Below, piece after piece: positions 42,220-51,005 of a stretch of DNA of 64,000 nucleotides (the first letter of the stretch is position 1; each line of letters opens with the position of its first letter). Both the position numbers and the translations under genes were made by a program. The DNA is from Planifilum fulgidum (GTDB lineage Bacteria > Bacillota > Bacilli > Thermoactinomycetales > DSM-44946), in assembly GCF_900113175.1 (NCBI RefSeq), contig NZ_FOOK01000009.1, positions 1 to 64,000 of the forward strand, given 5' to 3'. The notes beneath the pieces were generated by a model. The model worked only from the letters and a program-made list of their open reading frames with translations. It was not told the origin of the DNA and did no database searches.

Positions 42220-42620
42220 TCAAACAGCCCATACGGCGCCGCATATAATGCCCGTCGTCAGAATCCCGGGCTGCCGCATCGAATCGACGACAAACATCAT
42301 CCATCCCGCTTCTTCCCCCGCCGCGCCGATCAAGAATATGGCGAAAAAGAAAAAAGGACCGGGCAGACGGCAAACAACCCCGCCGGCATGAGAAAGGCGC
42401 CTGCAGGGACTTTGCTCCGGACCGGCCGAAAGCGATCAACCGTTTTCTTTTTTCCAAAAGTGAAGAGGCACATAAGCAAAACACATGAGACAACTCAGGA
42501 GGCGGCCAGATCGCCAGGGACTCCTTCCAGGCCACAGGCCGAGGAAAAAAACAAGCGAAAAAAAAATAGGGATGCCTTTCGAGGCGCAGACATCCGCACG
42601 GAACGCAACTTCCTCTCGCA
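42220..42620 (-). pseudogene. Decayed CPBP-type intramembrane protease gene
   Basis: On the minus strand one frame reads FFFFAIFLIGAAGEEAGW followed by an RQPGILTTGIICGAVWAV segment ending in a stop at 42220. This fits the EE-containing motif and the next helix of the CPBP (CAAX/Abi) family, where GEEIGWRGF and GxxWGxWH are usual. Upstream hydrophobic pieces continue in two other frames: RSKVPAGAFLMPAGLFAVCP, and LLSCLMCFAYVPLHFWKK. The frame changes fall in an A-run near 42445 and a T-run near 42350 (minus-strand reading). The arginine after GW is Met. Decay or homopolymer sequencing error. Confidence 0.5.
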
Positions 42621-42860
42621 TCGCCGCGGGTTCAATCCCCGGCAAACCTTCCCCGGTTTCCGAAAACCTCTTCAAGCCCGAAAGACAGCCGAATCCATCG
42701 CGTCCCCGGACGGAAAATCCTTCGCACGGCTGGGCGGATATCCGGTCCGAAACCGGTCTGTAGGGGTCGGCAGGAAGCCGCGGAGGCCTGGAAAACCGGG
42801 GCGATCCTCTTTCAAATTTTTCCCGGGCGCCGGAGAAGGGACGGGATCATTCAAAAATAA

Positions 42861-42888
42861 AAAAGACTCCCGGCACTCGTTCGGAGTC
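42861..42888 (-). terminator. Terminator, probably for ylaN
   Basis: GACTCC (42865-42870) pairs with GGAGTC (42883-42888), followed on the minus strand by TTTTTTA. It lies about 100 nt past the ylaN stop. Confidence 0.65.
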
Positions 42889-42986
42889 TTCAGTCCGCAC
42901 AACATGCACCGAAAAATCATCCCCGCTCCGGCAACAAGGATTCCGACCGGCGGGGGAAAAGGCGCTGCCCGACTTGTCTCGCCAAT

Positions 42987-43280
42987 CTATCTCTCACCAG
43001 GGGAGGGAAGGACTTTCGTGTAAAGGTCGGCCAGTTTCTGTTCGAGTTCGTGGATGATTTCCCGTCCGTCCTCCCTCGTGATCAATCCCGCGCGAACGGC
43101 AAAATCGATTTCGCGGGAGAGACCGAACATCTGGGTGTCCAACACTTCTTCGTAAAGCGGACATTTGGGCGCTGTCAGGTTTTCCAGCTGAACAGCGATC
43201 AATTGCTGGATCTTTTGGGCGTCCTCCCGCAGCAACTGCAAGGCGCGCTGACTTAAATCAACCTGAGTCGGCGTCCGCAA
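42987..43280 (-). CDS. ylaN: YlaN family protein (DUF1507)
   Basis: 97 residues. The block [28 protein letters not shown] is nearly identical to Bacillus YlaN, and the helix [24 protein letters not shown] also matches. In Bacillus YlaN is small, cytoplasmic and conditionally essential, linked to iron homeostasis. TTG 43280 is seven nt after GGGGGG, giving a length near the 91 residues of the Bacillus protein; a longer in-frame ATG start (43382) lacks support. A promoter with 17-nt spacing lies at 43409-43437. Confidence 0.9.
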   Translation of the reverse strand: MRTPTQVDLSQRALQLLREDAQKIQQLIAVQLENLTAPKCPLYEEVLDTQMFGLSREIDFAVRAGLITREDGREIIHELEQKLADLYTKVLPSPGER

Positions 43281-43408
43281 ACCAGATCCCCCCATCCACC
43301 GCTGATCAACGGTTTGGAGAACGATGCACCGGCTGTTGACGTCGTTCCCTTCACCGCTTGCCATTCGTGTCCCCTCTGTCAACAGCCTCAGAGGATTCGC
43401 TTTTTTTC

Positions 43409-43437
43409 AGTTTAACACGTTCCTGTAAGCTTTGCAA
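43409..43437 (-). promoter_or_regulatory. Promoter of ylaN
   Basis: On the minus strand TTGCAA (43432-43437) and TAAACT (43409-43414) with 17-nt spacing. Transcription would begin near 43402, leaving a leader of about 120 nt. Confidence 0.6.
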
Positions 43438-43529
43438 AGAAAGGGGGAAAAGTATCGTTTGGTTTCCATCCGCCCCGAAAGGGCTTTTTCCGCTCCCTCA
43501 CCGTTCGGACGCTCCCTCCCGTCGCTTCC

Positions 43530-44441
43530 CTAAAAAATGCTCAGCCCCAATTTTTTTGAGAAATCCTCCAGCAGCCGGGTGCCGGTGATGCTGTTTCCCT
43601 TTTTGTCCAGGGCGGGACCGAAAACCCCGATTCCCATCCGCCCCGGAACCAGAGCCAGGATTCCCCCCGATACGCCGCTTTTGGCTGGAATTCCCACGCG
43701 GATGGCAAACTCCCCCGACGCATTGTACATCCCGCACGTCACCATAAAGGTTTTGGCCAGCCGGGCGATGTCTTCGGGGATCACCCGCTTCCCCCGCAGG
43801 GTCACCCCGTTTTGGGCGAGACACAGCCCCATGCGGGCCAGGTCGATGCAATCCACGCAAATGGAGCATTGCCGGAAATAGATATCCAGCGTCTCCTCCA
43901 CCTCATCGATGACCCCGCACCCTTTGAGAAAATACGCCAACGCCCGGTTGCGGTCGGCGGTGTCCCTCTCGGACCGGTAGACGGCCCGGTTCATGTCGAT
44001 GTCCGGATTGTCCGCCATCTCCCGAACCAGATGAATCACGCGCTCCGCCCGTTCTTCGACGGTTCTTCCCCGGATCAGCGAACTGACGACGATGGCGCCG
44101 GCATTGATCATCGGATTGAGGGGTTTGGCTTCATCGGCAATCTCCAATTTATACAGGGAGTGAAAGGGATCCCCGGTGGGCTCCATGCCCACCTTCGAAA
44201 AAACCCCCTCTTCCCCGTGGTCCATCAGGGCCACCATCAGGGATACCAGTTTGGAAATGCTCTGCAGGGTGAAGCGGGTGCGATAGTCCCCGGCGGCATG
44301 CACCTCCCCCGCCGGGTCGACCACGGCCACCCCCAGCTGCCGGGGATCCTGTTTGGCCAGTTCCGGTATGTATTCCGCCACTTTTCCCTCCCGCGCGGCG
44401 GGACGGTGTTTCTCCACCAGGGATTCCAACATCGTTTGCAT
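43530..44441 (-). CDS. glsA: Glutaminase GlsA
   Basis: 303 residues. The beta-lactamase-like fold carries the catalytic Ser-x-x-Lys in TLQSISKLVSLM, with GVAVVDPAGEVHAAGDYRTRF, NPMINAGAIVVSSLIRG and the C-terminal GRMGIGVFGPALDKKGNS. It hydrolyses glutamine to glutamate and ammonia. ATG 44441 follows AAGGGGGG. Length is as expected (about 308). With the glutamate dehydrogenase at 59157 and AlsT, it gives a capacity to use amino acids. Confidence 0.93.
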   Translation of the reverse strand: MQTMLESLVEKHRPAAREGKVAEYIPELAKQDPRQLGVAVVDPAGEVHAAGDYRTRFTLQSISKLVSLMVALMDHGEEGVFSKVGMEPTGDPFHSLYKLEIADEAKPLNPMINAGAIVVSSLIRGRTVEERAERVIHLVREMADNPDIDMNRAVYRSERDTADRNRALAYFLKGCGVIDEVEETLDIYFRQCSICVDCIDLARMGLCLAQNGVTLRGKRVIPEDIARLAKTFMVTCGMYNASGEFAIRVGIPAKSGVSGGILALVPGRMGIGVFGPALDKKGNSITGTRLLEDFSKKLGLSIF

Positions 44442-44501
44442 GATTTCCCCCCTTCGTCTCGCTGCTTCGCCCCTTTTATTCTTCTCCGCCCGCCGGTCAG
44501 G

Positions 44502-44507
44502 TATAAT
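44502..44507 (+). promoter_or_regulatory. -10 element for the 44548 gene
   Basis: TATAAT preceded by CAGG, 40 nt before ATG 44548. A suitable -35 at 17 nt is not evident. Confidence 0.4.
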
Positions 44508-44547
44508 GGAGAATGGTTGAAAAACGGAAAGGTGGAGGAATCCAGCG

Positions 44548-44943
44548 ATGAATGACGTCATTCTGATTACCGGAGCCGTCACCTATCAGATCAACCTCGA
44601 TCCCACGGTCTGGATTTTCGATGACCGGAAACGGGAGATGAGCCAGTGGTTTCCCGGCGTGGAGGGGTGGGGAATGCAGCTCGGCCCCTTCCTGGAAAAC
44701 GCCCAGCCGGATCCGAAAGCCACCCACGTCATCTGTCACCAATCCACGGGGAACAAGGTGACGATCTCCATGGATCAAGCCCGCAGCGCCATCCTTCGGT
44801 TCAGCCGCGACGGCAAGCCGATCCGGCCCGACGGACCGGCCCTCCTTTACCTGGCCGACGGCAGCAACGTGGATCAACCGATCGGCTATTTGACCCGGCT
44901 GGAGGTGATTTGCGCGGAAAAGCCCCTTGACGATCCCAAATGA
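44548..44943 (+). CDS. Conserved hypothetical protein, 131 residues
   Basis: Not recognised by function. The N-terminal segment ITYQINLDPTVWIFDDRKREM (starting near residue 11) has a pattern I recall in short, uncharacterised Bacillales proteins. The remainder is mixed alpha/beta without membrane helix or signal peptide. GGTGGAGGAA precedes the ATG. A promoter -10 lies 40 nt upstream. The gene is convergent with a thioesterase gene. Confidence 0.7.
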   Translation: MNDVILITGAVTYQINLDPTVWIFDDRKREMSQWFPGVEGWGMQLGPFLENAQPDPKATHVICHQSTGNKVTISMDQARSAILRFSRDGKPIRPDGPALLYLADGSNVDQPIGYLTRLEVICAEKPLDDPK

Positions 44944-44987
44944 GATCGGCCAAGGGGCACTGGTGCCGGCGAATTTCCGGTCATTTG

Positions 44988-45461
44988 TCAATCGAGGATG
45001 TAAAAGGTGGCGGTGGAAAGGGCGATCCGCCTTCCCCCGCCGTCAAAAATCTCACACTCCCCGACCGCCAGGCGCCGGCCCCGGTGGATCAAGCGGGCCC
45101 GGGAAACCAGCTCCCCGCCCTTTCCGGGCCGGAGATAATTGACCTTCATCTCGGCGGTGACGGCCCGTTTCCCCCCAGGGAGGCTCTTGTTGATCAGCGA
45201 GCCGATCGTGGAATCCGCCAGGGAAGCGATGATTCCCCCGTGGACGCTTCCTCCCCGGTTCAGCATGAACGGCGTGACCGGCAACCGGAACTGATACACG
45301 CCCTCTTCGACGAACTCGCCGGAAAGGCCCAAAAAGCCGGAAAGATAGGCGCTTCCCCGCTCCCGCTTCTGCCGGATCGCCTGCAGCGTCAGCCGGAGGA
45401 GGGTCCGTTCCTCTTCCGTTCCCGCCTCAGCCACCCGCCTCAGCTCATCCCAAAGCTCCAA
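44988..45461 (-). CDS. PaaI-type hotdog thioesterase
   Basis: 157 residues. The C-terminal hotdog domain (about 45-157) has RGGSVHGGIIASLADSTIG, the HGG motif of PaaI-like thioesterases, and AVTAEMKVNYLRPGKGG. It probably hydrolyses acyl-CoA thioesters. TTG 45461 is seven nt after GGGAGGG. The abrB terminator lies just upstream (45489-45513), so longer starts would reach into it. A second PaaI-like gene lies at 50502. Confidence 0.8.
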   Translation of the reverse strand: MELWDELRRVAEAGTEEERTLLRLTLQAIRQKRERGSAYLSGFLGLSGEFVEEGVYQFRLPVTPFMLNRGGSVHGGIIASLADSTIGSLINKSLPGGKRAVTAEMKVNYLRPGKGGELVSRARLIHRGRRLAVGECEIFDGGGRRIALSTATFYILD

Positions 45462-45481
45462 CCGCCATCCCTCCCGGACAT

Positions 45482-45513
45482 AAAAAGAGAAGCCCTGTCG
45501 CCCGCGGGGCTTC
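45482..45513 (-). terminator. Terminator of abrB
   Basis: GAAGCCC (45489-45495) pairs with GGGCTTC (45507-45513), followed on the minus strand by TCTTTTTA. It lies 28 nt after the abrB stop codon. Confidence 0.75.
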
Positions 45514-45540
45514 CCTTCCCTCCTCAAGTGCTTTTATTCT

Positions 45541-45801
45541 TCAGAGTTCCTTTTCCGCAGCCGCCGCCAGCTCCGTCAGGCAGTTTCGGCAGATGTTCTT
45601 GTTGCGGAACACGATCATATCCTTCGATTGACCGCAAAAAAGGCAAGACGGGCTGTATTTCTTGAGCACGATGCTGCTCCCGTCCACATAAATTTCCAAC
45701 GGATCCCGGACGTCGATGCCCAGGGTTCGCCGCAATTCCACCGGGAGCACGACCCGGCCCAGCTCGTCCACTTTTCTTACGATCCCCGTCGCCTTCATCA
45801 T
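45541..45801 (-). CDS. abrB: AbrB-type transition-state regulator with zinc-knuckle C-terminus
   Basis: 86 residues. The N-terminal swapped-hairpin DNA-binding domain MKATGIVRKVDELGRVVLPV is nearly identical to Bacillus AbrB. The C-terminal part has CLFCGQSKDMIVF and ICRNC, two CxxC pairs likely binding zinc, in place of the Bacillus AbrB oligomerisation domain. It would repress post-exponential genes in growth. AGGAGG lies five nt before the ATG. Divergent from alsT. Confidence 0.85.
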   Translation of the reverse strand: MMKATGIVRKVDELGRVVLPVELRRTLGIDVRDPLEIYVDGSSIVLKKYSPSCLFCGQSKDMIVFRNKNICRNCLTELAAAAEKEL

Positions 45802-45907
45802 TGAAACCTCCTAGCAGCCGAATAGTTCTCTGTTGATATTTACCATCCCTAACTGATATACCACTCTTAGCTTAAGGGTTAACCCGCCGCACTTCCAGCG
45901 GAAATGT

Positions 45908-45925
45908 TTTACATTGGTATGTAAA
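45908..45925. promoter_or_regulatory. Inverted repeat between abrB and alsT
   Basis: TTTACAT (45908-45914) and ATGTAAA (45919-45925) around TGGT form a perfect 7-bp inverted repeat in an AT-rich divergent promoter region. It could be an operator for either gene. Confidence 0.45.
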
Positions 45926-46039
45926 TTATTTCCTATTTAAAATTAGGGGAGGATTTTGCAGAAATCGATTAGAATATAACCATCAGGCAATTTTGCTTCT
46001 TATCCGATTTCAACCAATTGTTGAAGCGAGGTGAACCGC

Positions 46040-47407
46040 TTGCTGGACATCATCAACAAGATCAACGAATATGTATGGGGATGGCCGACCCTTGTCCTGT
46101 TGGTCGGAACGGGCGTTTTCCTTTCCTTCCGGCTTGGTTTCCTTCAATTTTCCCAGCTTCCCTACGCCCTGAAACTGGCCTTCAGCCGGCACCAGGACAA
46201 GAAATCAAAGGGGGACATCTCCCATTTTTCCGCCCTGATGACCGCCTTGTCGGCGACCGTCGGCACCGGTAACATCGCCGGGGTGGCCACCGCCGTCACC
46301 ATCGGGGGACCGGGTGCCCTGGTCTGGATGTGGATCACGGCCATTTTCGGAATGGCCACCAAATACGCCGAGGCGATCCTCGCCGTCAAATACCGGGTGA
46401 CCAACGAGCGGGGGGAAATGTCCGGCGGTCCGATGTATTACATCGAGCGGGGCCTGGGCATGAAATGGCTGGCGGTCCTGTTCGCCCTGTTCGGGTCCGT
46501 GGCCGCCTTCGGCATCGGCAACATGGTGCAGTCCCACTCCGTCGCCTCCGCTTTTGAGGAGACCTTCGGCATCGCGCCCTGGATCACCGGCCTGATCCTG
46601 ACCGTCTGCACCGCCCTGGTGCTCATCGGGGGCATCCAGTCGATCGGCCGCGTCTCCAACTATCTGGTCCCCTTCATGGCGCTGTTCTACATCGCCGGAG
46701 GAATGGTCGTCATTCTGCTCAATCTGGACAAACTGCCGTCGGCCTTTGCCCTCATCTTCTCCGACGCCTTCACCGGGCAGGCCATGGCGGGCGGCGCGAT
46801 CGGCACCGTCATCAAGATGGGCGTGGCCCGCGGACTCTTCTCCAACGAGGCGGGTCTCGGTTCCGCCCCCATCGCGGCCGCGGCCGCCAAGACCGACTAT
46901 CCGGGCCGGCAAGCCCTGGTCTCCATGACGGGAACCTTCCTGGACACGATCGTCGTCTGCACCTTTACGGGGCTGACCATCGTGATGACCGGCGCCTATC
47001 TGGATTACAAACCGGGAGTCCTCGAAGGGGCCCAGGTGACGGTGGCCGCCTTCGACAGCGCCCTGCCGGTGGCGGGAGGGCTGATCGTCACGCTGTCGCT
47101 GATTTTGTTCGCCTACTCGACGGTGCTCGGTTGGTCCTATTACGGGGAAAAATGCTTCACCTACCTGTTCGGCGACCGCATGACCATGCCTTACCGCTCC
47201 GTCTTCGTCCTCTTCGTCTTCATCGGTTCCCTGTTGAAGATCGACTTGGTATGGGCGGCCGCCGACATGATGAACGGCCTGATGGCGGTGCCCAACCTGA
47301 TTGGTCTGCTCTTCCTCTCCGGCGTCGTCGTCTCCGAAACCCGTTCCTTCCGCGAGCAACTCAAGAAGGAACGCCTGGAAGCGGAAAAGGCCTCTTCCAC
47401 CGGTTGA
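46040..47407 (+). CDS. alsT: AlsT-type sodium:alanine symporter (AGCS family)
   Basis: About 455 residues, eleven to twelve helices. The AGCS signature [53 protein letters not shown] and [15 protein letters not shown] are clear. It imports alanine or glycine with sodium or protons. TTG 46040 follows GAGGTG at six nt; GTG 46031 is part of that site and in frame. A strong terminator follows at once. Confidence 0.93.
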   Translation: MLDIINKINEYVWGWPTLVLLVGTGVFLSFRLGFLQFSQLPYALKLAFSRHQDKKSKGDISHFSALMTALSATVGTGNIAGVATAVTIGGPGALVWMWITAIFGMATKYAEAILAVKYRVTNERGEMSGGPMYYIERGLGMKWLAVLFALFGSVAAFGIGNMVQSHSVASAFEETFGIAPWITGLILTVCTALVLIGGIQSIGRVSNYLVPFMALFYIAGGMVVILLNLDKLPSAFALIFSDAFTGQAMAGGAIGTVIKMGVARGLFSNEAGLGSAPIAAAAAKTDYPGRQALVSMTGTFLDTIVVCTFTGLTIVMTGAYLDYKPGVLEGAQVTVAAFDSALPVAGGLIVTLSLILFAYSTVLGWSYYGEKCFTYLFGDRMTMPYRSVFVLFVFIGSLLKIDLVWAAADMMNGLMAVPNLIGLLFLSGVVVSETRSFREQLKKERLEAEKASSTG

Positions 47408-47419
47408 AGCGGCTTTTGC

Positions 47420-47454
47420 AAAACACCCTCTCCGGAGACCGGAGAGGGTGTTTT
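47420..47454 (+). terminator. Strong intrinsic terminator
   Basis: AAAACACCCTCTCC (47420-47433) pairs with GGAGAGGGTGTTTT (47441-47454). It ends the alsT transcript and can act on the other strand too. Confidence 0.9.
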
Positions 47455-47471
47455 GTTTGTACCGGTTCCTT

Positions 47472-47810
47472 TCACCGGGTTGCCCCGTCCCCCGCCGTCC
47501 ATCTTAAGAAAAGACGGAGGCCGCCCAAACCCAGGAGGGAAAATCCGCCCAAAGCGGCAAACCATCCGATGAAGCCGACAACCCTCAACCAGTAGGGATC
47601 ATCGGTGTGGGAAATCAACCGGATCAGCGGCCCCTCCTCTCCATGGACCAGAGAAATGTGAGCCGGGCTCAGCGAAAAACTGAGGAGCAAGGCGAGGAAA
47701 AGGGAAAAAAGCACCCCCGCCAAAATCATCGCACACCACGGACGACGGATGTCCCTCACTCCCTTGACAATTTTTTCAAGAATCAGCCGAAAAACCGGCC
47801 GCTCTCCCAT
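47472..47810 (-). CDS. Hypothetical two-helix membrane protein
   Basis: 112 residues with membrane helices MILAGVLFSLFLALLLSFSL and VVGFIGWFAALGGFSLLGLGG. The N-terminus is basic (RDIRRPW). GGAAG lies eleven nt before ATG 47810, a weak site. No family recognised. The following 350 nt hold no gene. Confidence 0.5.
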   Translation of the reverse strand: MGERPVFRLILEKIVKGVRDIRRPWCAMILAGVLFSLFLALLLSFSLSPAHISLVHGEEGPLIRLISHTDDPYWLRVVGFIGWFAALGGFSLLGLGGLRLFLRWTAGDGATR

Positions 47811-48158
47811 ATATATTCAATCTTCCGCCAAATTCCACGGTCCTTGCGGCATATGACAAATCGCCGCCCATATCCCCAAGGCGGCGCCGAAATCCAGCGA
47901 AGAGCCAGCCCCCGCCGGGGCGGCCGTCGCCCCATCCCCCTCCGGCCCCGGGAAGATCTGGCGCAAACCATGTGCACGCTCCTCTTCAAGCGGATTTTTC
48001 CGGAGCACGCCGCCGGCAAGGACCCTTCCGGATGACGACGGCCGATAACGCAAAGGGCACGGGATGAACATCCCGTGCCCGCAAAAGACCTTTTCAGGGT
48101 GCGGGAAGGTATGTACCGCGCGATTTCTTTCCGCATCCCTTTTTGGTAGTCCGCCGTC
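47811..48158. other. Gene-free region with 12-bp perfect hairpin
   Basis: No reading frame with support. GGGCACGGGATG (48055-48066) pairs with CATCCCGTGCCC (48069-48080); on the minus strand CTTTGCG follows, so it is probably a weak terminator for the aminopeptidase gene. Confidence 0.5.
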
Positions 48159-49277
48159 TCACCCCTTCAGATTTTCCGGGTTCAGCGGCTCCAGTTCCGG
48201 CACCACGAACCGGCCGTCCTTGCGGATCAGTTTCCCGTCGAACCAGATTTCTCCCCCGCCGTATTCCGGGCGCTGAATCGACACGAGATCCCAATGGATG
48301 GCCGAAGAGTTGCCGTTGTTGCACTCCTCGTAGGCGGAACCGGGAGTGAAGTGGAAGCTGCCGTCGATTTTCTCGTCAAACAAAGTGTCCTTCATCGGGT
48401 GAAGAATGTAGGGGTTGAAGCCCAGGCTGAACTCCCCGATGTAGCGGGCACCCTCGTCGGTGTCCAAAATTTTGTTCAGCCGTTCGGTGTCGTTGGCCGT
48501 CGCGCTTACGATCTTCCCATCGCGGAATTCGAAACGGATGTTTTCAAAGGTGAATCCCTGGTAAACGCTGGCCGTGTTGAAGGTGATCACCCCGTTGACC
48601 GAATCGCGGACGGGCGCCGTAAACACCTCGCCGTCGGGAATGTTGTACTGTCCGGAGCACTTGATGGCGGGCATCCCCTTGATGGAGAAAGTGAGGTCGG
48701 TTCCCGGACCGACGATCCGCACCTGATCCGTACGCTCCATCAGCTCCACCAGCGGATCCATCGCCCGGTCCATCTTGGCATAGTCCAGGGTGCACACGTC
48801 GAAATAAAAATCCTCGAAGGCCTCCTGGCTCATCTGGGCCAACTGCGCCATCGAAGCGTTGGGGTAGCGCAGGACCACCCAGCGGGTGTGCTTGACCCGC
48901 TGTTCCTTGTGAACGGGCTTGTTGTACAGCTCCATCTGCAACTGCATTTTGTCCGCCGGCACGTCGGCGGTTTCGTTGATGTTGTTGCTGCCCCGGATCC
49001 CGATGTAGCAATCCATCTCCTTCATCCGCACCAGATCGAACCGGGCCATCTGGTTCATATGCTCCTCGCTGGTTCCCAGAAGCAGCGCCCGGGACAGCGT
49101 TTGATCGCGCAGTTCCACGTGGGGATATCCCCCCGCCGCATAAACTTCCGACACCAAGGCCCTGGCCAGCTCGTGGCCGGCATCGAACACCTCGATCAAC
49201 ACCTTGTCGCCCTTTTTGACCCGGCAGGAATAATTCACCAACAAATGCGCCAATTTTGCTATTCTGGGATCTCGCAT
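48159..49277 (-). CDS. M29-family aminopeptidase (AmpS/AmpT type)
   Basis: 372 residues. Metal-ligand and signature regions of peptidase M29 are present: SGQYNIPDGEVFTAPVRDSV, ENIRFEFRDGKIV, LNKILDTDEGARYIGEFSLG, SAIHWDLVSI. The enzyme is a thermostable-type metallo-aminopeptidase that removes N-terminal residues from peptides in the cytoplasm. ATG 49277 follows AAGGGGG at seven nt; an upstream in-frame TTG is within the site. Confidence 0.92.
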   Translation of the reverse strand: MRDPRIAKLAHLLVNYSCRVKKGDKVLIEVFDAGHELARALVSEVYAAGGYPHVELRDQTLSRALLLGTSEEHMNQMARFDLVRMKEMDCYIGIRGSNNINETADVPADKMQLQMELYNKPVHKEQRVKHTRWVVLRYPNASMAQLAQMSQEAFEDFYFDVCTLDYAKMDRAMDPLVELMERTDQVRIVGPGTDLTFSIKGMPAIKCSGQYNIPDGEVFTAPVRDSVNGVITFNTASVYQGFTFENIRFEFRDGKIVSATANDTERLNKILDTDEGARYIGEFSLGFNPYILHPMKDTLFDEKIDGSFHFTPGSAYEECNNGNSSAIHWDLVSIQRPEYGGGEIWFDGKLIRKDGRFVVPELEPLNPENLKG

Positions 49278-49415
49278 AAACAAACCCCCTTGTGATGAAT
49301 TCCGCTGACTATTTTATCACTGAAAGGGGATGATTTACATCCGGGACCGACGGATTGGAAAATGTGATATGCTTACCCTGTGGGAGAATCTCCGGGGAAA
49401 AAAGGAGGGAAAGCC

Positions 49416-49913
49416 GTGTTCGTGCTGCAAAAGGCGGAAGGAAGCCGGGAAGAACGTTATGAACACCTGCTGAAGCAGGCGGAAAGCCTCCTGGAAGGGG
49501 AACGGGACTGGGTGGCCAATTTGGCCAACGCCGCGTCCCTTTTGTACTTCTCCCTCGAACAGGTAAACTGGTGCGGCTTTTACCTGCTCAGGGGCGGAGA
49601 GCTCCTTCTGGGACCGTTCATGGGAAAACCCGCCTGTGTCCGCATTCCCCTGGGGAAGGGAGTCTGCGGAACCGCCGCCGCCCGGCGTGAAACCCAGGTG
49701 GTGCCCGACGTGTTTCAATTTCCCGGCCACATCGCCTGCGACGCCGACTCCCGTTCCGAAATCGTCGTGCCGATGATGCCGGAAGGCCGCCTCGTGGGCG
49801 TGCTGGACATCGACAGCCCGGTGAAAAACCGGTTTGACGCCCTGGACCAGAAATACCTGGAACAATTTGTGGAGAAGCTCATCCGGCACATCGACTGGAG
49901 CCCCGTGAAGTAA
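49416..49913 (+). CDS. Free methionine-R-sulfoxide reductase (GAF domain, fRMsr)
   Basis: 165 residues forming one GAF domain. Cysteines Cys74 (KPACVRI), Cys84 (KGVCGTAA) and Cys108 (HIACDADSRSEIV) have the spacing of the catalytic triplet of fRMsr. It reduces free methionine-R-sulfoxide using thioredoxin. A fourth cysteine lies in NWCGFYL. GTG 49416 follows AAAGGAGGG. The Bacillus counterpart is YtsP. Monocistronic, with a terminator. Confidence 0.9.
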   Translation: MFVLQKAEGSREERYEHLLKQAESLLEGERDWVANLANAASLLYFSLEQVNWCGFYLLRGGELLLGPFMGKPACVRIPLGKGVCGTAAARRETQVVPDVFQFPGHIACDADSRSEIVVPMMPEGRLVGVLDIDSPVKNRFDALDQKYLEQFVEKLIRHIDWSPVK

Positions 49914-49916
49914 ACA

Positions 49917-49946
49917 AAAGCCCCTCCGCAATCCCGGAGGGGCTTT
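49917..49946 (+). terminator. Terminator of the fRMsr gene
   Basis: AAAGCCCCTCC (49918-49928) pairs with GGAGGGGCTTT (49936-49946). It lies four bases after the stop codon. Confidence 0.85.
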
Positions 49947-50004
49947 CGTGCGAAGGCCACCTGAGAAGGCGAAAACGACCCCGGGCGGCTTTCGGCGCCG
50001 GCCG

Positions 50005-50436
50005 TCAATGGCCGCCGCCCGTCGCCTCCTCATAAATCCGGTAGGCCCGACGGATCTCCTCCTTCATCCATTCCGGAAAGGGGGCATCGGACAAGCGGTC
50101 CATCGAGACCCAGTGGTAACTGATGTGTTCCTTGCTCAGCTGGAGGGATCCGGTCGGTTGATGGCAGGCAAATTTGATGATGATCAAATGTTTCTCCTCT
50201 TGAATCTCGTCGTAAATGTATGCCGGACCGATCACCTTGACCTCCAGTCCGGTCTCCTCCCAAACTTCACGGGCCAGTGCATCCATCAGCGGTTCGGCGG
50301 GTTCCAAGCCCCCGCCGGGAAAATCCCAGCCGTGATTGTCCCGGGCGCTCCGCTCAGCGGGGGATTTCCGGAGCACCAGGACGCGGTCACCGTCGAAAAT
50401 GATCGCTTTCGCAGCGATTTTATAAGGTTTTTGCAT
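50005..50436 (-). CDS. Nudix hydrolase
   Basis: 143 residues from ATG 50436. The Nudix box GGGLEPAEPLMDALAREVWEETGLEV has the full G-x5-E-x7-REUxEExGU pattern. A typical Nudix fold surrounds it (KIAAKAIIFDGDRVLVLRK, KEHISYHWVSMDRL). It hydrolyses a nucleoside diphosphate linked to some moiety; the substrate is not evident. The start is uncertain: GGGGGG lies 21 nt before the ATG, so spacing is long. The thioesterase gene precedes it by 65 nt. Confidence 0.85.
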   Translation of the reverse strand: MQKPYKIAAKAIIFDGDRVLVLRKSPAERSARDNHGWDFPGGGLEPAEPLMDALAREVWEETGLEVKVIGPAYIYDEIQEEKHLIIIKFACHQPTGSLQLSKEHISYHWVSMDRLSDAPFPEWMKEEIRRAYRIYEEATGGGH

Positions 50437-50501
50437 GGGTTTTATGACGGCGGATCCCCCCTTTCGGGGAAGAGGCGAATCCTTCCTCCTCTCCGGTTTT
50501 C

Positions 50502-51005
50502 CTATTTTTTCAGCCGATAGAAGGTGCCCGACGCGGAGGCAATCAATCGGCTTTCCTCGTCCGTCACTTTGGTCTCCAGCACCACAATCGTTTTCCCCTT
50601 TTTGATGATGTGGGATTTGGCCGTCAGCCAACCTTCCCGAGCCGGAGACAGAAAATGGATGTTCAGGTCCAGGGTAACCGCCCCCCGCTCGATTCCCATG
50701 TCCTGAAACACCGTGGACCCCATGGCCGTGTCGATAAAGGTGGCAGTCACCCCCCCGTGCAGTATTCCCAGCCGGTTCCGCAGTTCATCCGTCACCATCA
50801 TGCGGTGGATGTAGGCGCCGGACTCCTGGTCCAGCCCGAGGGATTGAAAATGCATCATCTCCTCGATGTAGGCCAGAGGGCTTTCCCGCGTCCGTTTCAA
50901 CGCCTGAACCAGCTTGTGAATGGTGTAAATCTCGTTCTCGTTCAAGTCCTGAAGTTCTCTCCACAACCCATCCAGTGTCATTTCTCTTCCCATCCATTGA
51001 GACAA
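50502..51005 (-). CDS. PaaI-like hotdog thioesterase
   Basis: About 160 residues. The hotdog domain includes LGILHGGVTATFIDTAMGST and ITLDLNIHF-type strand TLDLNIHFLSPAREGWL; the HGG motif is present. It likely hydrolyses acyl-CoA esters. The N-terminal 60 residues are helical. The start is not settled: three in-frame ATG codons (51005, 50993, 50981) occur, none with a perfect site. It is upstream of the Nudix gene on the same strand. Confidence 0.78.
   Translation of the reverse strand: MSQWMGREMTLDGLWRELQDLNENEIYTIHKLVQALKRTRESPLAYIEEMMHFQSLGLDQESGAYIHRMMVTDELRNRLGILHGGVTATFIDTAMGSTVFQDMGIERGAVTLDLNIHFLSPAREGWLTAKSHIIKKGKTIVVLETKVTDEESRLIASASGTFYRLKK

Larger units (their letters stand above)
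41654..42986. other. 1.3-kb region without an intact gene
   Basis: Apart from the decayed CPBP-protease remnant below, no reading frame here looks like a real protein. The other long frames (plus 42388-43023, minus 41629-42081) are low-complexity and have no proper ribosome binding sites. A hydrophobic stretch (VISAAAFGILAFAWGLW) on the minus strand near 42030-42090 could be further pseudogene debris. Confidence 0.5.

Noticed and set aside
42388-43023. 211-residue plus-strand frame
   Set aside because: Composition is Arg/Lys/Pro-rich without a recognisable domain, and it is antisense to the CPBP remnant and ylaN terminator.
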